Assembly: GCA_014360985.1 (NCBI GenBank)
Contig: JACIWK010000006.1
Span: 1 to 64,000 of the forward strand
Direction: 5' to 3'
DNA from: Candidatus Bipolaricaulota bacterium
GTDB lineage: Bacteria; Bipolaricaulota; Bipolaricaulia; Bipolaricaulales; Bipolaricaulaceae
Length of the DNA: 64,000 nt
Shown here: one piece after another, positions 59,670-64,000 of the stretch
Numbering within the stretch: position 1 is the stretch's first letter
Layout: each line of letters starts with the position of its first letter
The notes under the pieces: model-generated
The model's input: only the letters and a program-made list of their open reading frames with translations
Told to the model about the DNA's origin: nothing
The model's database searches: none
Made by a program: the position numbers and the translations under genes

Positions 59670-60884
59670 CTAGGTCCCAGGTTCAGCAGGGAGGTGAGTG
59701 GACGGTGGGGAGTGGATCTTGGCCGCCAGTTCGCGGGCAAGGCCCTCGGTCTGGACCACGGCTTCCGCATCCGGCGCGCCGTGGATCTCCACCGCTCCCA
59801 CGACCTCGATCCCCGTCGGGCCGAGGATCTCGCCCGCCTGACGCAGGGCGCCGCCTCCCCAGCCGTACGAGCTGAGCACGGCTGCGTACCTGAGAGGCGG
59901 CCGGAGGGCCTTCACGAGGTTCGCTGCGTTCAGCGCCGCGGGGTGGAGGGCGCCGAGCACCGTCGGCGCGCCGAGGACGAGCGCCCGCGCGTCGACGAGG
60001 TCGCCAGCGAGGTCGCCCACGTCCACGTGCGCTAGCTCATGCACGGCGACCCGGATCCCCGCGTCGAGAAGGGTCTCGGCAGCGATACGGACGAGGCGCT
60101 CGGTGGAGCCCCACATGCTCACGTAGGCGACGACGACCTTGGGGAGGGTCTCCCCGGCTGTCCACTTCCGGTACAGGCCCAGGATCCGCTCGGGGTGGCG
60201 CCACACCGGCCCGTGGCTAGGGGCGATGAGCTCAATCGGAACATCGACGAGCTTCCTCATCGCCCGCTCTCCGGCTTTGCGGAACGGCATCATGATCTCG
60301 CCAAAGTACATCTGGGCACGGACCGCTAGGTCCGCCACCTCGTCGTCGTACACCCCGGCCGCGGTGTGGGCACCGAAGAAGTCACATGGGAACAGGACCT
60401 TGTCCTCAACGAGGTACGTGAACATCGTCTCCGGCCAGTGGAGGAACGGGGCGTCGAGGAAACGGAGGGTCTTCCCGCCGAGGTCGAGGGTGTCCCCCTC
60501 GTTCACAACCAGCATCCTGTCCTGCGGAACGCGGTAGTAGCGAACCGCCATCTCCGCGCCCTTCGCGGTGAGGACGAGGTGGGCCTGCGGGCTCCGATCG
60601 AGGAGGACAGGGATCGCCCCGGCGTGGTCGGGCTCGGCGTGGTTCATGATCACGTAGTCGAGCCGCGCCGGATCCACGACCTCGCCGATCTTGGCGAGAA
60701 GCTCGTCCTCGAACCCCGGGTTCACCGTGTCCACGAGGGCCGTCTTCTCCCTTCCCCGCACGAGGTAGGCGTTGTACGACGTCCCATGGGGAAGGGGGAT
60801 CAGCCCGTCGAACAGCCGTCGGCCCCAGTCCTTGACCCCCACCCAGTGGACGCCGCTCCTAAGCTCGATCACCGCTCGCTTCAT
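59670..60884 (-). CDS. Flavodiiron protein (FprA-type O2/NO reductase)
   Basis: A 404-residue flavodiiron protein: an N-terminal diiron MBL domain with ligands His82, Glu84, Asp86 and His87 (NHAEPDHAG), further ligands in CDFFGAH and APSHGPVW, then a C-terminal flavodoxin domain (VVAYVSMWGSTERL, which binds FMN). It reduces O2 to water or NO to N2O and protects anaerobes. No rubredoxin extension. It is last in an operon headed by an Rrf2 regulator; its start overlaps the AhpD-like gene by 26 bp. Confidence 0.93.
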   Translation of the reverse strand: MKRAVIELRSGVHWVGVKDWGRRLFDGLIPLPHGTSYNAYLVRGREKTALVDTVNPGFEDELLAKIGEVVDPARLDYVIMNHAEPDHAGAIPVLLDRSPQAHLVLTAKGAEMAVRYYRVPQDRMLVVNEGDTLDLGGKTLRFLDAPFLHWPETMFTYLVEDKVLFPCDFFGAHTAAGVYDDEVADLAVRAQMYFGEIMMPFRKAGERAMRKLVDVPIELIAPSHGPVWRHPERILGLYRKWTAGETLPKVVVAYVSMWGSTERLVRIAAETLLDAGIRVAVHELAHVDVGDLAGDLVDARALVLGAPTVLGALHPAALNAANLVKALRPPLRYAAVLSSYGWGGGALRQAGEILGPTGIEVVGAVEIHGAPDAEAVVQTEGLARELAAKIHSPPSTHLPAEPGT

Positions 60885-61224
60885 CGTCTGCCTCCAGTTC
60901 ATCCAACAGCGCCGCTGCCCGACGGAGATGGGGGATGACGATCGATCCTCCCACCACCAACGCAACGGACATCGCCTCCATCAGCTGATCTCCGGTAGCT
61001 CCGGCCTCCCACGCTCCGACGACGTGGTACGTGATGCAGTCGTCGCAACGCAGGACGAGCGATGCCACGAGCCCGAGGAGCTCCTTCGTCACCCGGGGGA
61101 GGGCCCCCTCGTCGTAGGCCGCGCCGTCGAGGGCGAAGAACCGCTTCGTGACCAGATTCGCCCGCTTGAGGGTGAGCGCGGTGAGACGCTCCCGCTCGGC
61201 GAAGAACTCCTCTCTCCTTCCCAT
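60859..61224 (-). CDS. Carboxymuconolactone decarboxylase-family (AhpD-like) protein
   Basis: A 121-residue helical protein with the Cys-x-x-Cys-x3-His redox motif in RCDDCITYHVVGAWEAGAT, as in AhpD-type disulfide reductases. It also has MEAMSVALVVGGSIVIPHL, typical of the family. It is likely a small thiol peroxidase partner. In this operon it sits between a hemerythrin/PAS protein and a flavodiiron protein, fitting an oxidative or nitrosative stress role. Confidence 0.88.
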   Translation of the reverse strand: MGRREEFFAERERLTALTLKRANLVTKRFFALDGAAYDEGALPRVTKELLGLVASLVLRCDDCITYHVVGAWEAGATGDQLMEAMSVALVVGGSIVIPHLRRAAALLDELEADDEASGDRA

Positions 61225-61244
61225 CCTATCCTCCCTCTGGGCTG

Positions 61245-62429
61245 TCAGTTGTCCAGAAGTCGGCGCTCCCCCGAAATCTTCTGGATCGGGCCGATGTCCT
61301 GGGTCACCTCGACCGTGCCCAGGTACTCGCCCCCGCGGCCCCGCACGGGGAAGTAGCGGATGTAGACAAACCTCCCCCCGAAGGCGATCCAGAACTCGGC
61401 CACGTCGCGCCGGCCGGCCTTGAAGTCGGCAAGGATCCTCTCCACCACGTGGACGCTTTTCTGGGGGTGGCAGTCCTGGACCTTCCGGCCGAGCACGGCC
61501 TCGGTGCGGACGAAGATCCGATCCTTGGAGGCGCTGAAGTAGCGCACCCGGTCGTCCCGGTCCACAAACGTGATGTCGACGGGGAGCGTGTTGAGCACGG
61601 CCTCCAGCTCCTGGGGGGTGAACTCGCCGGTCGGGAACCGCAGCCGGAACTCGGGGGCCGGGATCGGCGCCGCAGCGGGAACCGGCGCGCCCGGCGCCGT
61701 AGGTGGCGGCGGTGCCGCGGGTGTGAAGCAGCAGTAGCCGATCTCGTCGAACTGGCGCCGGATCTCGGGCCACTCGCCCTCTGGAATGACGCGCAGCCCC
61801 GTTGGGAACAAGATCCGGTTCTCCTTGAGGAAGTGGCTGGCCAGGGTCTCGCTCAGGGCGAGGGCGGCCTCGGCGAGACCTTTCCCCGCCGGGGCCTCGT
61901 TGACGACGGCTTTCTTCAGGTCGCGGATCCGGTCGTGCTCGGTCCACATCACCTTCGGCGGCTCGACGACCCCGTGGCGTTCGAGGTAGGGGAAGAGCAC
62001 GTTCTCCTCCCGCAGGTAGTGGCTCTCGGACCTCACGAGGTGCTGGACCAGTTCCTCCAGTTCCTGCTTGTCCTCGGAGGTGTGTACCCCCTGCCGGGCG
62101 CGGGCGGCGAGCCGGTTCGCGAGCGCGAGCATCTCCCGGTGCTCGGCCATCAGGATGTGGAGAGGGTGCCAGGGCGGGGCCGAGATCTCCGCTCCCGCGA
62201 GGGAGTCCTCGAACAGGGCGAGGTGGAGGTCGCACAGCTTCGTGAGCTCCTCGCGCGGCAGTCCCTCGCGAACGAGCTCCTCCTCGATCTGGGCGATCTC
62301 CTGGGGGGACACGTTCCCCACCGCGTCGCGGAACGCCTCCTTGAGCCGTTGCGGGCTCTCCCCGGCATGCAACCGGTGCAGGATCCTCTTCAACGCTTCC
62401 TTTCGGGCGTTCCCCATCATCTCGCTCAT
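61245..62429 (-). CDS. DUF438-hemerythrin-PAS protein
   Basis: A 394-residue protein with three parts: an N-terminal DUF438 domain (about 1-75), a hemerythrin-like domain (about 88-230) with His/Glu ligands in HILMAEHREML, ESHYLREENVLFPYLERH, WTEHDRIR and SHFLKENRILFP, an Ala-Pro linker, and a C-terminal PAS domain (about 275-390). A diiron site that binds O2 or NO plus a PAS domain suggests a soluble sensor. No output domain is present, so it probably acts by protein contact. ATG 62429 overlaps the Rrf2 stop by ATGA. Confidence 0.9.
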   Translation of the reverse strand: MSEMMGNARKEALKRILHRLHAGESPQRLKEAFRDAVGNVSPQEIAQIEEELVREGLPREELTKLCDLHLALFEDSLAGAEISAPPWHPLHILMAEHREMLALANRLAARARQGVHTSEDKQELEELVQHLVRSESHYLREENVLFPYLERHGVVEPPKVMWTEHDRIRDLKKAVVNEAPAGKGLAEAALALSETLASHFLKENRILFPTGLRVIPEGEWPEIRRQFDEIGYCCFTPAAPPPPTAPGAPVPAAAPIPAPEFRLRFPTGEFTPQELEAVLNTLPVDITFVDRDDRVRYFSASKDRIFVRTEAVLGRKVQDCHPQKSVHVVERILADFKAGRRDVAEFWIAFGGRFVYIRYFPVRGRGGEYLGTVEVTQDIGPIQKISGERRLLDN

Positions 62430-62854
62430 CCCAACCTCCTTGTTGTCTTCTTGTTCACCCGTGCCGCCAACGAGGCAAAAGTGGTCTGCTCGAGAAACCG
62501 GATGACCCGTTCTCGGAGGGGATCCCACACCGAAGCGAGTGGGCAGTCGGGCTTGCCTGGACACGGGTCCGGGTCGAACGGGCACTCCTGGAGCGCGGCG
62601 TTCCCCTCCGTGACGCGGATGATCTCCGCCAGGGAGATGGTGTCGGCGGGTCGGGCGAGAGAGATCCCCCCTCCCCGGCCCCGCGCGGAGGTGAGGATCT
62701 CAGCCCGCACCAGAGGAGGCACGAGCTTGGCCAGGTACGGCTCCGGAATCGACCCATCGCCGGCGAGATCGCGCACCGTGACCGGCCCGCCACCGGCTGC
62801 CGCAAGGCGGACGAGGGTCAGGATCGCGTACTTGCTCGACAGGGAGAACCTCAC
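62426..62854 (-). CDS. Rrf2-family iron-sulfur transcription regulator
   Basis: A 142-residue winged-helix regulator: FSLSSKYAILTLVRLAA, a recognition region SIPEPYLAKLVPPLVRAEILTSARGRGGGI, and three Cys (91, 98, 104; CPFDPDPCPGKPDC) that would hold an Fe-S cluster as in IscR/NsrR. Spacing is 6 and 5 residues; IscR has 5 and 5. It heads an operon with hemerythrin, AhpD-like and flavodiiron genes, so it likely senses NO, O2 or cluster status and controls them. GTG 62854 gives the normal N-terminus. Confidence 0.9.
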   Translation of the reverse strand: MRFSLSSKYAILTLVRLAAAGGGPVTVRDLAGDGSIPEPYLAKLVPPLVRAEILTSARGRGGGISLARPADTISLAEIIRVTEGNAALQECPFDPDPCPGKPDCPLASVWDPLRERVIRFLEQTTFASLAARVNKKTTRRLG

Positions 62855-62891
62855 CGCCCACCACCTGATAACAGGACCATTTTGTCGCATT

Positions 62892-62920
62892 ATCCTAGCG
62901 GTCGGAGGTGCCCCTGTCAA
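62892..62920 (-). promoter_or_regulatory. Promoter of the Rrf2 operon
   Basis: On the minus strand TTGACA (62920-62915) and TAGGAT (62897-62892), 17-bp spacer. Downstream lies a GATAA...TTATC inverted repeat (within about 62867-62894) that could be the regulator's operator, placed for autoregulation. Confidence 0.6.
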
Positions 62921-62988
62921 GGTGCGTGCGCCGGTGACGAAGGGAATGCAACCTGGAACCGCAGAACCGCCAACCTGCAACCGCCGCA

Positions 62989-63266
62989 GCGGCCCGTGCG
63001 GGCCTCCGTCGGGGCCGGTTCGCCGGGCGCTCCGGGGGTCCGGGCTCAGGCCAAGGGATCCCCTATCACCCGCAGGGACCGGCTTACCGTTGCTCCCTTC
63101 CGGGCCTAGCGGGGTTCACCGGTGTGCGTCGCAGGGGGCTCGACCGTCATCGCCCGGGTGTCCCCGTCCGCTTCCGTCTCCCCTTCCTCTCGGGAGGCCC
63201 ATGGGCTCCACCTAGAGCGGGTTGTGGATACAGGGGACCGCTAGCCCCCCACCTGCACGGGCCGAG
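62989..63266 (-). ncRNA. ffs: Signal recognition particle RNA, long form with Alu domain
   Basis: The core hairpin is unmistakable on the minus strand: GGTGAACCCCGC, the GGCCCGGAAGGGAGCA loop region and CGGTAAGCC (63085-63121). Further 5', GGGGGGCTAGCGGTCCCC and CCCGCTCTAG match the Alu domain of Bacillus-type SRP RNA. The outer ends pair (GGCCCGTGC near 63261 with GCACGGGCC near 62991), giving about 275-280 nt, the size of long bacterial SRP RNAs. It is the scaffold for Ffh in co-translational membrane targeting. Exact ends are estimated. Confidence 0.88.
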
Positions 63267-63271
63267 AGGAC

Positions 63272-63299
63272 AGTCTAAAGTCCCACGTCGGGAAGTCAA
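63272..63299 (-). promoter_or_regulatory. Promoter of the SRP RNA
   Basis: On the minus strand TTGACT (63299-63294) and TAGACT (63277-63272) with a 16-bp spacer. Start of transcription is expected near 63265, which fits the estimated 5' end of the RNA. Confidence 0.65.
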
Positions 63300-63310
63300 C
63301 ACACAACAAG

Positions 63311-63676
63311 CTATCGACCCTGGAGGTAGCGGATTGGGCCGAATAGGGCTTTCGACACCTCCTCCGCCAGCGCGGCAGCCCGTTCGAACTCATCGGCGGA
63401 GATGTACTTCTGATCCATGGCAAGATAGAGCAGACTTCGCACCTCAGCCGAAGAGCCCCCGGCGTTGAAGAGAAACTGGGTTAGTTCCTTATCCGATCGT
63501 CGCTCGAACCCCTCGGCGATGTTGGCCATGATCGATACGGCAGCCCGCCGCAACTGATCGCGGAGATTCGGGTCTGCCTCCACGGGCGGCGCACGGGTCA
63601 GGTTGTAGATCGTGCACACCAGTAGTCGGGCCTCCTGCCAGGCCTCGATTTCCTCGAACCGCTCGATCCGCCCCAC
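63311..63676 (-). CDS. Four-helix-bundle protein (23S rRNA-IVS-like family)
   Basis: A 121-residue all-helical protein with FEEIEAWQEARLL, LRDQLRRAAVSIMANIAEGFER and the later SSAEVRSLLYLAMD segment. This family was first seen within 23S rRNA intervening sequences but is common as a stand-alone gene of unknown function. ATG 63676. It lies between tRNA-Ser and the SRP RNA, and no rRNA is nearby. Confidence 0.9.
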   Translation of the reverse strand: MGRIERFEEIEAWQEARLLVCTIYNLTRAPPVEADPNLRDQLRRAAVSIMANIAEGFERRSDKELTQFLFNAGGSSAEVRSLLYLAMDQKYISADEFERAAALAEEVSKALFGPIRYLQGR

Positions 63677-63737
63677 GTTCCACCCGAGCTACTATCAACC
63701 GCCCAACCGGTAACCTGGAACGGTAGAACCGGTCTTC

Positions 63738-63828
63738 TGGCGGAGGGGGTGGGATTCGAACCCACGGCACCCTTTGGGGGTGCACCTGCTCTCCAGGCAG
63801 GTGGCTTCGGCCGCTCACCCACCCCTCC
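63738..63828 (-). tRNA. tRNA-Ser (anticodon GGA), CCA encoded
   Basis: The minus strand folds as a tRNA: acceptor stem GGAGGGG/CCCCTCC with discriminator G, a D arm, an anticodon stem CCTGC/GCAGG with loop CTGGAGA (anticodon GGA), a long variable arm (GCACCC...GGGTGC) as in class II tRNAs, and TTCGAAT in the T loop. A CCA follows directly in the DNA. It reads UCC and UCU codons. Confidence 0.95.
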
Positions 63829-63879
63829 ACGATCCCATTCTATGCGCCATTCCCAGGTACAGCAAAGGATCGAGATGCT

Positions 63880-64000
63880 CTACCCCGGGAGGAACCTCCC
63901 CACGCCCAGCCAGAGGAGGTACCCCACCACTCCCGCTCCGAGCGGGGTCAGAACCCACCCCGCGAAGATCGCGACGAGCTGCCGCACGTTCACCGCCGCC
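63880..64000 (-). CDS. Inorganic phosphate transporter (PiT family), C-terminal end
   Basis: The final 39 or so codons of a gene that continues past the window. The frame reads AAVNVRQLVAIFAGWVLTP and then a hydrophobic helix ending GYLLWLGVGRFLPG. A last transmembrane helix preceded by W-V-L-T-x-P fits the end of PiT-type phosphate permeases. The identification rests on this short stretch only. Confidence 0.5.
   Translation of the reverse strand, partial: AAVNVRQLVAIFAGWVLTPLGAGVVGYLLWLGVGRFLPG

Noticed and set aside
1..64000. CRISPR arrays, prophage genes and replication origins
   Set aside because: No regularly spaced repeats, phage structural genes, dnaA or DnaA-box clusters were seen.

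Overview
The window is about 64 kb of high-GC bacterial DNA with densely packed genes, many of them joined by ATGA/GTGA overlaps. Gene content suggests a diderm, probably anaerobic or microaerobic bacterium. It has MEP-pathway isoprenoid enzymes (IspD, IspF), a type II fatty-acid operon, a flavodiiron protein, hemerythrin and Rrf2 proteins, barrel-like secreted proteins ending in Phe, and a long SRP RNA with an Alu domain. A deep-branching phylum such as Bipolaricaulota/Acetothermia is plausible, but this is inference; no rRNA is present to settle it.

Layout. 1-9.7 kb: an IS1634-type transposase end, ispD, a PD40 lipoprotein, prmC, an FtsE/FtsX-like pair whose ATPase looks degenerate, a MacB-type ABC exporter with a secreted partner, a lipid-flippase-like membrane protein, cinA C-domain and a sirtuin. 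9.7-20.8 kb: yebC and a ten-gene fatty-acid operon (fabZ-D-G-F-H, accD-A, fabI, accB-C), with biotin ligase facing it. 20.8-26.8 kb: two frameshifted envelope genes, tilS, rseP, ispF, recX and recA. 26.9-35.6 kb: a short-chain reductase plus a serine-palmitoyltransferase-like enzyme, then an acyl-CoA ligase with a Liv-type ABC importer split between strands. 35.7-48.5 kb: glycogen synthase, a NosD-like protein, serS, RNase Z, an aminotransferase, a decayed lipoprotein gene, rsmH-ftsL-ftsI, a WalJ-like hydrolase, a slipin and tpiA.

48.5-59.5 kb is the most unusual part. After a DUF433/DUF5615 toxin-antitoxin-like pair and two broken insertion sequences lie three cyclic-di-GMP-I (GEMM-I) riboswitches within 1.8 kb. 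They precede, in order, a secreted subtilisin-like protease, a 107-residue protein joining a ribbon-helix-helix-like domain to two MshEN-type c-di-GMP-binding motifs, and a 1581-residue surface protein with a nearly perfect 684-bp internal duplication. The second switch overlaps an intrinsic terminator (predicted ON). The first abuts the protease start codon (predicted OFF). Together they suggest a c-di-GMP-controlled adhesin/protease locus with its own c-di-GMP-binding regulator. Two neighbouring secreted proteins on the other strand share a cadherin-like module with the big protein.

59.6-64 kb: an Rrf2-led operon (hemerythrin/PAS protein, AhpD-like protein, flavodiiron protein) that looks like an O2/NO defence unit, then the SRP RNA, a four-helix-bundle protein, tRNA-Ser(GGA) and the end of a phosphate permease. 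Promoter, operator and riboswitch calls are by eye against known consensus sequences.
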